Source of the DNA: Symbiodinium kawagutii
Lineage: Eukaryota; Sar; Dinophyceae; Suessiales; Symbiodiniaceae
Direction: 5' to 3'
Length of the DNA stretch: 64,000 nucleotides
Assembly (NCBI GenBank): GCA_009767595.1
Contig: VSDK01028109.1
Coordinates: forward strand, 63,583 to 127,582
The notes beneath the pieces are model-generated. The model searched no databases and was not told where the DNA came from. It saw only the letters and a list, made by a program, of their open reading frames with translations. The first letter of the stretch is position 1. Each line of letters begins with the position of its first letter. Shown here in pieces: positions 36,606 to 47,902 of this stretch. The position numbers and the translations under genes were made by a program.

Positions 36606-38916
36606 GGTGGAAGTGAACCCGTTCGCAGGTGAGATGAAGTCCGTGATTCTGCCACGGCTTACAGAGCTTCGTATGGTGGTGCGCAGCAAGCTGTCGGACC
36701 CCTCCGTCCTGGTTCGCCGCGCTGCCTTCCGCGCAGCTGGGGTTTGGCTGCAGGAGTGCGAGGACCAGACACAGATGCTGTTCGAGGCGGGTGAAATGCT
36801 TCGGCGGCTTCGAAACGAAACCGTGCAGATCAAGAGCCAAGCATTGACCGCCTTGGAGCGTGTGGTGTTTTCCAAGGGCAAGGGATGCAAGGCTTCGAAG
36901 CAAAAGATGCAGGAAACTATAGTTCAGCGGCTGTGCATTTTGCATGCTCACAACGGTGTTGGTGGAGCTGGCGTTCGAGACCTTTTGTCAGCCCATTGCA
37001 AGGCCATTGAAGGAAACGCCAACTTGTCGGAAGCAGCCGAGGCAGCTACTTGTGCCATGGAGGAAATTGCTACTTGCACCCTGAGTTCTTTACCAGAGGG
37101 CTTGGAGGAGCTGGAGTTGCACTTGTCTTTGCTGGAGCAGGTCAGCTTGGAAAGGCCTGCTGCCTTCCACAAACATTTGAACCGCTTTGCACAATGGCTC
37201 CAGAAGAAGACCGACCAAGAAACACCAGAAAGCTTGGTTTTGCCAATTGCTGCTTGCAACATTCTGGCGCAAGTCTTACCCAGCTGGACTCAAAGTGCCT
37301 CCACTCTTTCAAAGCAAAAGATTGCAAACACCCTCACTGAAAGGCTTTCTTGTCTTTTGGATGAGGAAGCTGCACCAGCACAGGATCTTGGCCAACTGGC
37401 CCGCGTTGTTGTGAAATGCTTGGCAGTTGTGGTTGAACACTTGGCACCAACTGCCCGAGATCTACTGATGGGTCATTTTGGACGTAGCATCCGCCTTCTT
37501 TCAGAGACCTTGCAAGATGTTGACCGAGATCTTTCGCCGCTCCACGGCTCACATGGCAAGATTTGTCGCCACACTTGGATCGTGGGTTCGCTTTTGGAGT
37601 TTCTGGATGCAAAGTCCATGGAGTTCTTGGGAGAAGCTGTGGCTCAGATCTCATGCAAGGACGGCGCGCTTGAGATCGTCTCCAAGGCTGCAGTATCGTT
37701 GCTTTCGGATTGCTGCCTCAGGGGCCCGGCTGCTGCCAAGCCTGCCATGATCCCAGCCTTAGGCTTTGCCTTGCGGCGATTCCCTCAGCTGTTGGACCTG
37801 GAAGAGGGCCGTGGTGCTCCACTGACAGTGCTGCGGTATGGTCTGGCAGCAAGCGGAGGTCATGCAGCCAGTGTGTTGCGGCTCAGAGCCACTGAGACGT
37901 TTGCAGGCTTAGCGGTTTGCTACCAAGAAGCAGCCGAGGCCAATGGCCCAACCAAGAAGAAGAAGGACAACTCTGCCAGTGTTGCAGCTCAAAAGTTGGC
38001 AACTTTGCAGGCTGAGCTCATGACAGTTTTACAAGCTGATGAGCAGACCGTCCAGCAAGCTTTGCGAGGCTTTTGCTCGCTTTGCGACCTTGGTGTGATC
38101 CATCCGGCTTCGGCCATTCCTGGGATCATCGCTGTGACGGTTGCAGGCACTAAGGCAGCTGCACGACATGCAAGGCGCTTGCTCCTTCGCCTTGTGGAGT
38201 CAGGCCCACCGTTGCTAGCTCAACGATGTGGTGCTGGATTCAGGGCAGCTGGACAGCAGCTGCAAGCTCAGGAGCTTGTGGAAGTGTACAGCGAATCATG
38301 GCGTTTTGCGCCTTTGTGTGAAGCATATGCAGAGTTCCTGGAGGGCAAGCATCAAAGAGATCAGTTCCTGTGCTCCTTGGTCTCCGAGACTCTCGCTGAG
38401 GCCGACATTTCGGAGGGCGCCTCAATGTTTCGTTTGCAGCTGACTGCTGGCCTTCTAGCTCGATTGCCTTTGTCCAAAGAAGCAGAACTTGCTCGTATTG
38501 TGCATGCAGTGGTCCAATTCTTGACACTGAAGGTGGCACCCTACATGACACTTGATGATCAAGAGAGGGCAGACAAAGCGACGTTCCCTCCACCAACACG
38601 GGCAACTTGTGCCACAGCAGTTGTCCTTTACAAGCTGTGCTGTCATTGGTTGGACTTGGTCGGAGCAGACTTCGCGAAGCAGATGCGTGAGACCTGGGGA
38701 AGCGCCCTGTCGCTTTCCAGCAGTGACTTCGATCAAGCCCTTCCCGTTGCCTTCTCGCGGCAGAATCTCCCAGACCTTGCGGGGCTCTTTCAGAAGATTC
38801 ATTCGATTGGTGAATGTGAAGGCGTTGAGGCTCTTCTGAAAGAGATCGAGGTAGACTCCCCCCTTCTCAACTCCAAAGCTTGTGCTCGTGCTCTTGCCAT
38901 CAAGTCGCTTCCTTAG
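36606..38916 (+). CDS. Cohesin loader Scc2/NIPBL-like, exon 2
   Basis: This exon gives residues 541-1310 of a predicted 1310-residue protein. It begins with a HEAT repeat (RSKLSDPSVLVRRAAFRAAG) equivalent to the D.S..VR.AA.EL.G repeat of Scc2/NIPBL. Near residue 1040 it has LGVIHPASAIPGIIAVTVAG, matching the GLVHP..AVPYLIAL segment that I regard as the hallmark of the Scc2/Nipped-B C-terminal domain. This is followed by a helix pair and EGKHQRDQFLCSLV, equivalent to R..RQ.FL.SLL. Scc2 loads cohesin on chromosomes and stimulates its ATPase in the nucleus. A KKKKD patch lies at about residue 1000. It ends at TAG 38914-38916. The length is shorter than animal NIPBL, mainly for lack of its long disordered N-terminus. 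Other HEAT proteins (GCN1, condensin HEAT subunits) fit less well because of the IHP motif. Confidence 0.7.
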
Positions 38917-40513
38917 CATTTGTCGCAGCTTTGCAAGTATCAGTACGATGTGTGAGGCTTTGCGGCTGTCCAGATTTTTCAGAGTATGTTTGTCAATCCG
39001 TGATGATTTGCCACATTTGATTCATTCTAAATGGCAATTGATGGGTCCTATGATTATTCTGAAGCATGAAGCATGATCGCACAAAATGATAAGTGGTTTG
39101 CTTCAATCGGGACAATTTGATGTTGGACTTACAAATGCTGCGATTTCGAGTGGCTTTTGAGGCAGCAACCTCGGAAGCGCTCTGCAGCGGAGGACGTCAA
39201 GGGTGAGTGGCTGGACTTGTTCTCGGGGTACAACCCTCACCACAAGCATGGTCGCCGAATTGCATGGTACTGGTAGGTACTTGTAACTGCAAAAAGCTCC
39301 ATTAATTCCAGTCGTCTATGCAAGTATATGCCATACTACAAAGCCATTGCATGTACCAAAATCGTGCAGTATCCCGCGGCAACATGTGCCGCTCTCATTA
39401 GGAGAAAGGAAACAAAGGAAGCAAGAAGTCTCGTCGCTTTGGTCCTGCACAGGCAGCTTTTGTTGTGTTGGCTTTGTCAACGGACAGCCAGGGAAGGTAA
39501 GCTGAACAAAAAAGTGCAAACACATGCAAACAACCAATTGGGTATTGGTGATTGTAAAATGTTGCGAATGCAATTGATTATTGATGGTTGTAAGATGTTG
39601 CAAGCGGTTCGGAGCAAATGTTTTTGATGCTTGATGACTAATTCTCAATGAAAAGCATGCTCACGTGTTACATAATCATACATAATGGTGAATCCGTTGT
39701 TATGTGCTTATGAATGACTTTCAGTGGTAAATCTCTCGTGTAAATTTGAACGATGTTGCAAAATGACATGCCACAGAGAGAGACAGAGAGACCGCAGAGC
39801 AAGTTGCAAGTTCGGCTGGTTTGCTCCTGTTTATCATCGGTGATTCTGGACGAAAGGCAGCTGCTGCCAATGCTGCACAGGCTGATGCAATATCCAAGGC
39901 ACATTTTTCCGGTGACACATGTGCAGGTGATCTGATATAATTGGACGTGATCAGGCAATATCAAGCATGGAATTTGTTGGAAGGGTATGAATATTATTGT
40001 TATTGTTATTGTTATTATGATTATAACCGTTATTATTATCATGATTAGATTCTCCAATTCTTGCTTCGAAGTGTGAACAGGTGGTCATTGCAACAGCAAC
40101 AGCAAGAATCAATATCCATCGATGTCAGCCGTTTAGCAAAATTCAGTTCTTAATAGATCCCAAGATCACAACAGAAACTGCCCATGAACCGCAGGCAGCG
40201 GCTGCTGCAGCCTAGAGATCCTTGCAAGGTTGGCAGTGGATTGCCCTATGGCAGCAGCCTTTGCAGCGTGAAGCCCAGCCGGGAAGCTGTTGGAAGATGA
40301 CGCTTTACACAGCTTGGATGCAGCAATGGACGCAGAGGAGAAGGAAAGCTGTGGTTATTCGAATCTTTCTAAATAGCTCATTAAGATTCATCAAGACCAA
40401 GATAGTCATTGGCATCTTTAGAAATGGTTGCTGTCCTGGCGGCAGGGCACGTGCTGAGTCAGACTTAGATTGTCCGGTGTCAGGCCACGCAGCGCATGGA
40501 GTGAGCGCTGCAG
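38917..40513. other. Spacer after the Scc2-like gene
   Basis: It presumably includes the 3' untranslated region. A short TTATTG-rich tract is at about 39990-40040. No further gene is supported. Confidence 0.4.
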
Positions 40514-40957
40514 CTAATTCGCTGACAACATCAAGTGTTGCAATTTGTGCATGAGAACATCTTCAAGCCATTTGTAGGTTTCCGGAACTGGGGGTCGATT
40601 CAGATTCAGATTCCACGAAGAAACATTCTCAAAGAAAAACAAATTGGTTTGGAGGTGACCCCTTGTTTTGGAAATACCAATTGAGTTGGGGCCAAGAGTT
40701 TGGCGAAGATCAATCTTATGTTGGCTTGTTGGAAATATCCCTGGTTTGGCGAAGATTAGCTTGTTTTTTTTACAGGCTTCAAGAAAAGATTCCATTTTGT
40801 TCAAACGGTTTGCCCCATAGCCTATCATAGCTGGTCGAGGTGATGATCGAAAGATCTCACGGGGAATCATGGCTTGCAGTCCTAAGAAGCTGACCGTTTT
40901 GAAACAAATCATTACCGAAACTAAACCTAGAACTACAAGCCATGGAATATCTGAAGA
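40514..40957 (-). CDS. Possible terminal exon, unknown membrane protein
   Basis: The minus frame starts with a hydrophobic segment (IPWLVVLGLVSVMICFKTVS) and continues with a polar region containing NKMESFLEACKKNKLIFAKP and PPVPETYKWLEDVLMHKLQH before a stop. There is no ATG at the start of the frame; an AG acceptor (CTTCAG) precedes it, so it would be an internal or last exon. No family is recognised. It borders the AT-shifted tract. Confidence 0.35.
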   Translation of the reverse strand, partial: SSDIPWLVVLGLVSVMICFKTVSFLGLQAMIPREIFRSSPRPAMIGYGANRLNKMESFLEACKKNKLIFAKPGIFPTSQHKIDLRQTLGPNSIGISKTRGHLQTNLFFFENVSSWNLNLNRPPVPETYKWLEDVLMHKLQHLMLSAN

Positions 40958-41159
40958 CACAGAAATGTTTGGGGAATTTATCTGATTAAAAAGATACAGA
41001 ATTAGATTGATACTAATGTTATCTTGAAATTGAGATATGATATAAAAGATGAAAAAATAGTCTTTAACATATTGAAAAATAGAAATAAATGAAAATGATA
41101 TATAGATTAGATATATAAAGAATAATCGAAGGAAGTTTCATAGAGAAAGTCCGAGTTAC

Positions 41160-41520
41160 GGTTGATGTGGAAGAGTAGAGAAAAGTCAAGAAGAGAAGAG
41201 TAGAGAGGAGAAAAGCAGAGAAAAGTAGAAAAGAATAGAAAAGAGAATAGTAGAGCAGAGAACAGAAAAGTAGAGAAAAGTAGAGAAGAGTAGAGAAGAG
41301 AAAAGTGGAGAAGAGAAGAATAGAGAGAAAAAAAAAAAAAAGAAGAGTAGAGTATAGAGTACTAGAGTACAGAGTAGTAGAGTATAGAGTAGTTGAGGAG
41401 AGAGTAAAGAGTAATAAAGTAGAGAAAAATAGAGGAAAAAGGAATAAAATAAAGAATAGTAGAGTAGAAAATAATACAAAAAAAAATAATAGGAAAAAAA
41501 AAATAATAATAAAATATATA
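41160..41520. repeat. Purine-rich AGTAGAGAAA-type tract
   Basis: Imperfect repeats of AGTAGAGAAAAG type on the plus strand, polypyrimidine on the minus. Frames through it are artefacts. Confidence 0.85.
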
Positions 41521-41683
41521 TAACAATAAATAAAAAAATAAATATTAAAATATAATTTTAAAAAATAATATAAAAAAAATATATTATTTAAAATAAAAAT
41601 AAATTTTAAAATATTTAAAATTTAATTAATATATATATTAATATATTTATAATATTTTAATTATAAAAAAATAAATATATAAT

Positions 41684-42259
41684 NNNNNNNNNNNNNNNNN
41701 NNNNNNNNNNNNNNNNNNNNNNNNNNNNNNNNNNNNNNNNNNNNNNNNNNNNNNNNNNNNNNNNNNNNNNNNNNNNNNNNNNNNNNNNNNNNNNNNNNNN
41801 NNNNNNNNNNNNNNNNNNNNNNNNNNNNNNNNNNNNNNNNNNNNNNNNNNNNNNNNNNNNNNNNNNNNNNNNNNNNNNNNNNNNNNNNNNNNNNNNNNNN
41901 NNNNNNNNNNNNNNNNNNNNNNNNNNNNNNNNNNNNNNNNNNNNNNNNNNNNNNNNNNNNNNNNNNNNNNNNNNNNNNNNNNNNNNNNNNNNNNNNNNNN
42001 NNNNNNNNNNNNNNNNNNNNNNNNNNNNNNNNNNNNNNNNNNNNNNNNNNNNNNNNNNNNNNNNNNNNNNNNNNNNNNNNNNNNNNNNNNNNNNNNNNNN
42101 NNNNNNNNNNNNNNNNNNNNNNNNNNNNNNNNNNNNNNNNNNNNNNNNNNNNNNNNNNNNNNNNNNNNNNNNNNNNNNNNNNNNNNNNNNNNNNNNNNNN
42201 NNNNNNNNNNNNNNNNNNNNNNNNNNNNNNNNNNNNNNNNNNNNNNNNNNNNNNNNNNN
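41684..42259. other. Assembly gap
   Basis: A run of 576 undetermined bases. Confidence 1.
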
Positions 42260-44039
42260 ATTCCTGCGTTTTTTTCTAGTCGGACACATATATATTTAAT
42301 TCTTTATTTATATTTTAGTTGTTGTCTAGACCAAGCTAGCATATTTTTTCTTTTTTCGTTCCTACCACCGGAGGTGCCAAACGGGCACTTGTCAAGGAAG
42401 GTATGCAGTTCAATTTTCATTTATTTTGCTGTAATTGCTTTTTAAATTCCGCTGTTACCCTCCTTTGTGTCTTGATTTACCAAAAATATCTTAAGTAGAA
42501 AAATTCTGAATTATAAAATTTAATTCTAAAAAAAAGATATATATTTATTTTTTATATAAATTTTAAAAATATATTATATTATATAAATAAAAAAAATTTG
42601 AGGTCCAGGGGGGAAAGAATAAAAGCTACCAAGTAAAAGATATGTCAGAGATTTCTGTTAATATAAGATAATGTACCCAATTGTTGCCGGACTGGTAAAA
42701 AATATAAAATTAATTAATTAGAAATATAACCGGTATAAATAATCGGCCAAATATATTAGTTAAATTATTTTTTTTAAAATTTTGAAAAAATAAATAAAAA
42801 TACCGAAAAAATAAAATAAATTTTAAATTTTATATATAAGTTTGTGCTCTTGATTACCTGGGTTTGTGCTCTTGATATGTCGGTAGTAATAGCAATGGTA
42901 ATTACAGGAAATAATAACAAAAGAAAAGGGAAAAATATAAAAATCCTTATTTTACCAAATATCCATGAAAAAAATACCTCAACCGAACAAAATTAGGCTG
43001 AGGTATTTTTAAATACAAGAATTAGTGTATTATTTTTCAAAATTTAACTTATAATTATGAATTTTTTTAATTTATAGATATTATATTTTTAGACCAGTTA
43101 TAGAGAATAGTGGTAGTATCAATGGTAATAGTAGTAATAATAATAGCAGTAGCGGCAGAGGTAGAATATAAAATAATAATGGTTAATATTAATTTAACTA
43201 TATATTAATTACTATTTTATAGATATTTATAATTATTATATTAATTTTATTTTTTTCTTTAGGTAATTACCACTAGCATATATCCAGCCAACTAAAATTA
43301 CTAATATTATCTTCTGCGGCATCTGCTCCTAACTAACCCTGGCAGGATTTAAGCCCCCAACCTTTTAGGAGACTATTTAGAATTAAATATAAAAATATAC
43401 TAATCTATATATATATATATATAATTTTAAAAAAATACTAGAGTCGGCCCGTAGGTCCCGAAATAAAAAAAAAAATCAGGATAAAATTTATAAAAAGGTA
43501 TTCGGAAATAAAAATAAAGGAAAATAAAAGCAAAAATAAAGGAAAATATAATAAAAAAATAGAGGAAAATACCAATAATCAAAGTATATATTGTAAAAAA
43601 AATATGAATATCGGATAAAATTTAGTTATATCCGAAAGGTTATCAGTAATCTGGATGGGCCCCTATCGGTTATGCAGGTTGCGTACCTTACTAGGAAGAT
43701 ATTAATTATTAGCTAGGCCTTTATCGGTTATGCAATATCAAATATTTATATATATATATATAATAATTAATTTTATAATAAATCTAAATAAAAATAAAAA
43801 ATATAAAATTAATAAATTAAATAAATTATATTAAAAATTTAATTTAAAAAAAATAATTAATAATTATAAACTTAAATATAAAATAAAAAATAAAAAAAAA
43901 TATATTAAAAAAAATAAATATATTTTAAAAATAAAGAAAAATAATTTATAAATTTTAATTATTAATATTTTCCTAAATACCATTTCCAATAATTAATATT
44001 ATTATCCACCATATATATACCATTTAATTACCATTCATA

Positions 44040-44720
44040 CCCCCTCCCATACCATCTCCCATCACCGACCATCATCCACCATCATCCAATATCACCGACC
44101 ATCATCTACCATCATTCAACATAATCTATCATCATCCACCATCATACACCATCATCCACCATCAACCATCATCATCTACGACCATCCACGAGCATCCACC
44201 ATTAACGCCCCCTTATATACCATCTCCCATTATCTACCAAATTATATAAAATTAACCACCATTATCCACCATTATCCACGACCATCCACGATCAATCACC
44301 ATGCACACCCCCCCACACACCATCTCCCATCACCGACCATTATCCACCATTATCCAACATTACCGACCATCATCTACTATCATCCAACATTATCTACCAT
44401 CATCCACCATCATATAATTTCCCACCATTATCCATCATTATTATTATCACCCACCCATGATTATCCCCCATTAACGCCCCCTTACACACCATCTCCCATT
44501 ATCTACCACCATCATACACAATCAACCACCATTATCCGCCATCATCCACCAATATCCGGCATCATCCTTCACCATATATATTATCCACCATCCTCAACCA
44601 TCAGCTACGATGATCCAACATCACTTACCATCATCCACCATTACCCAGCATCATGTACCAAGATTCACCATTATCCACCATTGAGCAGTATTATCCAGCA
44701 TCAAGCATTATTATTCCTTA
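44040..44720. repeat. Degenerate ATCATCCACC tandem repeat
   Basis: Many imperfect copies of CATCATCCACC and related CACCATCTCCCATC segments. A longer period is suggested by three similar blocks starting CACCATCTCCCAT near 44051, 44310 and 44487. The array lies inside the AT-shifted tract and some units carry C-to-T-like changes. Confidence 0.8.
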
Positions 44721-45362
44721 TTATCTATTATTATAACTAACTATTATCTACCATAATCGAATATTATTTACTTATAATATGAACCTACTTACCAAAAAGC
44801 GAAAAGAATCTGTTAACCAATATATAAAGGTCTCAAGTAAAAAGTACGAAAGTCAGTATTAAGAAATTATATATCCGAACTATTCGTAGAAAAATAATAC
44901 CGAATAAATTGTCGAAAATGTAGCTATCCAGGGGGAATTAATAGAATTTAGGTTAATTATGCAGTAGTAAAGTCCAAATTATATTATTTATAAAAAATAT
45001 TTAATTTAAAAAAAAAAAAAAAAAAATTATAAAAATTTAAAATCTAAAATATAATATTAATTTTTTTTAAAAAAAAAACACTATATTTTATAAAGGTAAA
45101 ATTATAAATTTTAAAAAAAAAATATAATTTTTACTCCAATTTTTAGAAAAAAATTAAAAAAAAAATTATAAATAAATAAACCTTTACCAAGATTCAATCT
45201 AAAATAGAAATTACTAAATCCACTTTATATATATAAAAAATATATTACATCCATTTATAATTTATTATAATTATATATATATATAATTTTTTTTTTTTTA
45301 AATTAAATTATAATAAATTAACAATATTATATTTTAAAAAATAAATAAGCTAAAATAATATT

Positions 45363-46056
45363 CCCCATAATAAAAAATTATAAATTTAAATAATTTCATA
45401 TATATTTTTTTACGGTAAATTAATATATAATAAAAAAAATTAAGGCATAATTATGATGGCATACCTAAGAAATATTTATTAAATTTATATAAATATTACC
45501 CAAATTATTTTTATATAATCTCGTATTTTCTTCCAAAATATTTCTAAATTTTTTACCACCTTACCTAAACTCCCCATAATATTTCAAAACCTCCGGAACC
45601 TAAAACTACAAACTACACCGCAACTTCCCGGAATATTCGGAACCTTCCGAAACCTTACCATATATCGGCACGAACTTACCAAAACCCTCCGGAACCTTCC
45701 GGAACCCGGCCTACCATCTGCACCGAACATCCTGGATTCTTCCGGAACCCTCCCGGAACCTTCCAAAACCTGGCCTGCCATCTGCACTGGACTTCCCGAA
45801 ACCTTCCGGAATTTTTGGAACCTTCCGGAACCATCTGTATTGGAACTCGGAACTTTCCAAATTCCTCCAGAACCTTCTGGAACCTTTGCACCAGAACTCC
45901 CTGGAACCTTCCCGGAACTCTCCGGAACCTTGCCTGGCAACTGCACCGGAACTCCCCGAAACCTTCCGGAACCTCCAGAACCTGAGCCTGGAAGCTGCAC
46001 CGGCTCACACCGGAGCTTAACTGGGCTGAAGACCCCATAAGCTTACGCTGTTGGGG
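45363..46056. mobile_element. Inverted-repeat-bounded element, copy 1 (half AT-shifted)
   Basis: The right end is GCTTACGCTGTTGGGGAATA; the left end, CCCCATAATAAAAAAT, is the AT-shifted form of CCCCAACAGCAAGAG. The interior is a GGAACCTTCC minisatellite. The left 250 bases align with copy 2 base by base but with C changed to T and G to A at most differing sites; the right part is nearly unchanged. It encodes no protein. The long open frames (PEPSGTFRNL type) come from the repeat. Confidence 0.65.
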
Positions 46057-46830
46057 AATAAATTTCAAATTAAAAAAATAAAAAATAAAATAAGCTAAGG
46101 TGGTATCCCCAACAGCAAGAGCCACAGATCTGAATGATTCCGCGTGTATTTTTTTGCGGCATATTGGTATGTAACAAAGAAATCTGAGGCATGATCACGA
46201 TGGCATGCCTAAGAAGCGTTCATTGAGTTCGTGTAAATATCGCCCAGGCTGCTTCTGCGCAATCTCATGTTTTACTTCCAGAACTTTCCTGAACTTTCCA
46301 CCACCTTGCCTGAACTCCCCACAACATTTCGGAACCTCCGGAACCTGACACTGGAAGCTGCACCGCAACTTCCCGGAACCTTCCGGAACCTTGCCTTACA
46401 TCTGCACGAACTTACCGGAACCCTCCGGAACCTTCCGGAACCTGGCCTACCATCTGCACCGCACATCCTGGAACCTTCCGGAACCTTCCGGAACCTTCCA
46501 GACTCCCCGAAACCCTCCGGAATTTTCGGAACCTTCCGGAACCATCTGCACTGGAACTCGGAACTTTCCAGATCCCTCTGCAACCTTCTGGAACCTTTGC
46601 ACCAGAACTCCCGGGAACCTTCCCGGAACATTCCGCAACCTTGCCTGGCAAACTCCCTGGAACCTTCCAGAACCCTGCGGAACCTTCCGGAACCTGGCCT
46701 ACCATCCACACCGGAACTCCCCGGAACCTTCCGGAACTCTCCGGAACCTTGCCTGGCAACTGCACCGGAACTCCCCGGAACCTTCCGGAACCTCCGGAAC
46801 CTGAGGCTGGAAGCTGCACCGGCTCACACC
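45585..46830. repeat. GGAACCTTCC minisatellite arrays
   Basis: Two arrays (about 45585-45990 and 46290-46810) of the palindromic decamer GGAACCTTCC interspersed with unit variants such as CTGGCCTACCATCTGCAC. Both strands are open in several frames because the unit contains no stop. Confidence 0.9.
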
Positions 46831-46875
46831 GGAGCTTAACTGGGCTGAAGACCCCATAAGCTTACGCTGTTGGGG
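46107..46875. mobile_element. Inverted-repeat-bounded element, copy 2
   Basis: The ends CCCCAACAGC and GCTGTTGGGG are perfect 10-bp inverted repeats, extended imperfectly inward (AAGAG and CTTAC). A unique left part of about 170 bp precedes a minisatellite of GGAACCTTCC units (about 46290-46800) and a conserved tail with CACCGGAGCTTAACTGGGCT. Copy 1 lies directly upstream with about 50 bp between. No transposase is encoded, so it would be non-autonomous if it is a transposon. Confidence 0.65.
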
Positions 46876-47902
46876 AATAACTATATTTTTTATGTATAAA
46901 TTATTTTTGGCTTTATTGGACCATTACCAGTTGCTTTGAAAATTTGGTCGATTGTCTGAGTAGTAAGAAGAAAGTTATTTTCCTGAGAAGAAAAGCTGGA
47001 ATTCAGATTCCCATCTGAATCTACAGTACGACATGGAAATATGCGATAATTATTCTTTTCCAATCCAAACACTGACATCTCCAGATGGCTTTTAACAATT
47101 TCTAACACGTATATTATAATCCTGGAACCCTGGATTTACTTCACGGAGCCAAAGCTTTGTCACAAACGAATCTTCTCGAGCCTCAAGAGATCCTCTCCTG
47201 ACAGCTGCTCGGAAGAATCCCAATTGGTGCTCAAACCTCGGAGGCAACACGCCATGACTTTGAAAGGTCTAGGAGTCTACGAACGAAGACATCCTTTGCA
47301 AGAAAGATAACGTCATAAGACGTCCATGAATGGCCACCCGAACCCCAAGTTTGGGCAAAGTAATGGAACATAAAATATGATAAAATCTGACAAAACATCT
47401 TAAAATATGCATCTTTTTGATGGACAGCCCCGTTCACCGATACCCATGGCGTCCGTCGATGTTCGTGAGTCCCCCGACGTGGTCTCGCCATCACCATAGA
47501 GTTGCTCAGAAGTCCTTGCACCATCACCTCGCGAGCCGGCGCAGCAAGAATATGCGAGGTTGGACATTGGCTTTTAACTAACTTGGACTACCTTCCTGTC
47601 CATTCCCCAACGCAAAGCTTCACACAATGCTTTCAAGACACGCACGAAATCCAAGCGGTGCCAAAGGAATGGGAAACCAAAATGTTGCAATCGCACCTGT
47701 GGAAGCATGGAAATCATGGCTGCTGAAATGCAACACCAAAAAAGAACGACTTCCCATCCTTTTTGTAATTTCGACTTGCCTTACTTTGAACTCTCTGGCC
47801 CATGGATTTCAAGCATGTAAAGACCATTGAAAACTCCAAATTCCCACGCAGTGCAGGTTTTGCTCCATACATCATATTCTCAACTTATGAAGAAATGAGC
47901 CG
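46876..47902. other. Spacer between repeat elements and oxidoreductase
   Basis: No gene is firmly supported. Further 3' exons of the minus-strand oxidoreductase could lie here. A minus frame at 47231-47527 is open (for example TWGSGGHSWTSYDVIFLAKD) but unrecognised. Confidence 0.35.

Larger units (their letters stand above)
40970..45720. other. AT-shifted tract around the gap
   Basis: Composition changes gradually from normal at about 40950 to almost pure A/T at 41520-41680. It stays very AT-rich, with islands of normal sequence (about 42280-42480, 43260-43380, 43620-43740), and returns to normal by about 45720. No gene is visible. At 45363-45720 the tract overlaps an element with an unshifted twin at 46107, and the comparison shows almost only G:C to A:T differences. 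Confidence 0.8.

Noticed and set aside
41657-42289. Open frame across the run of N
   Set aside because: It is an artefact of undetermined bases.
43000-45500. Organelle (mitochondrial or plastid) DNA insertion as the cause of AT richness
   Set aside because: No organelle gene or open frame is visible, and the right edge is clearly an AT-shifted copy of the neighbouring nuclear repeat.
45584-46859. Open frames of PEPSGTFRNL and GSGRFRKVPE type on both strands
   Set aside because: The decamer minisatellite has no stop in several frames on both strands, and paired frames on opposite strands cannot be separated by coding bias.
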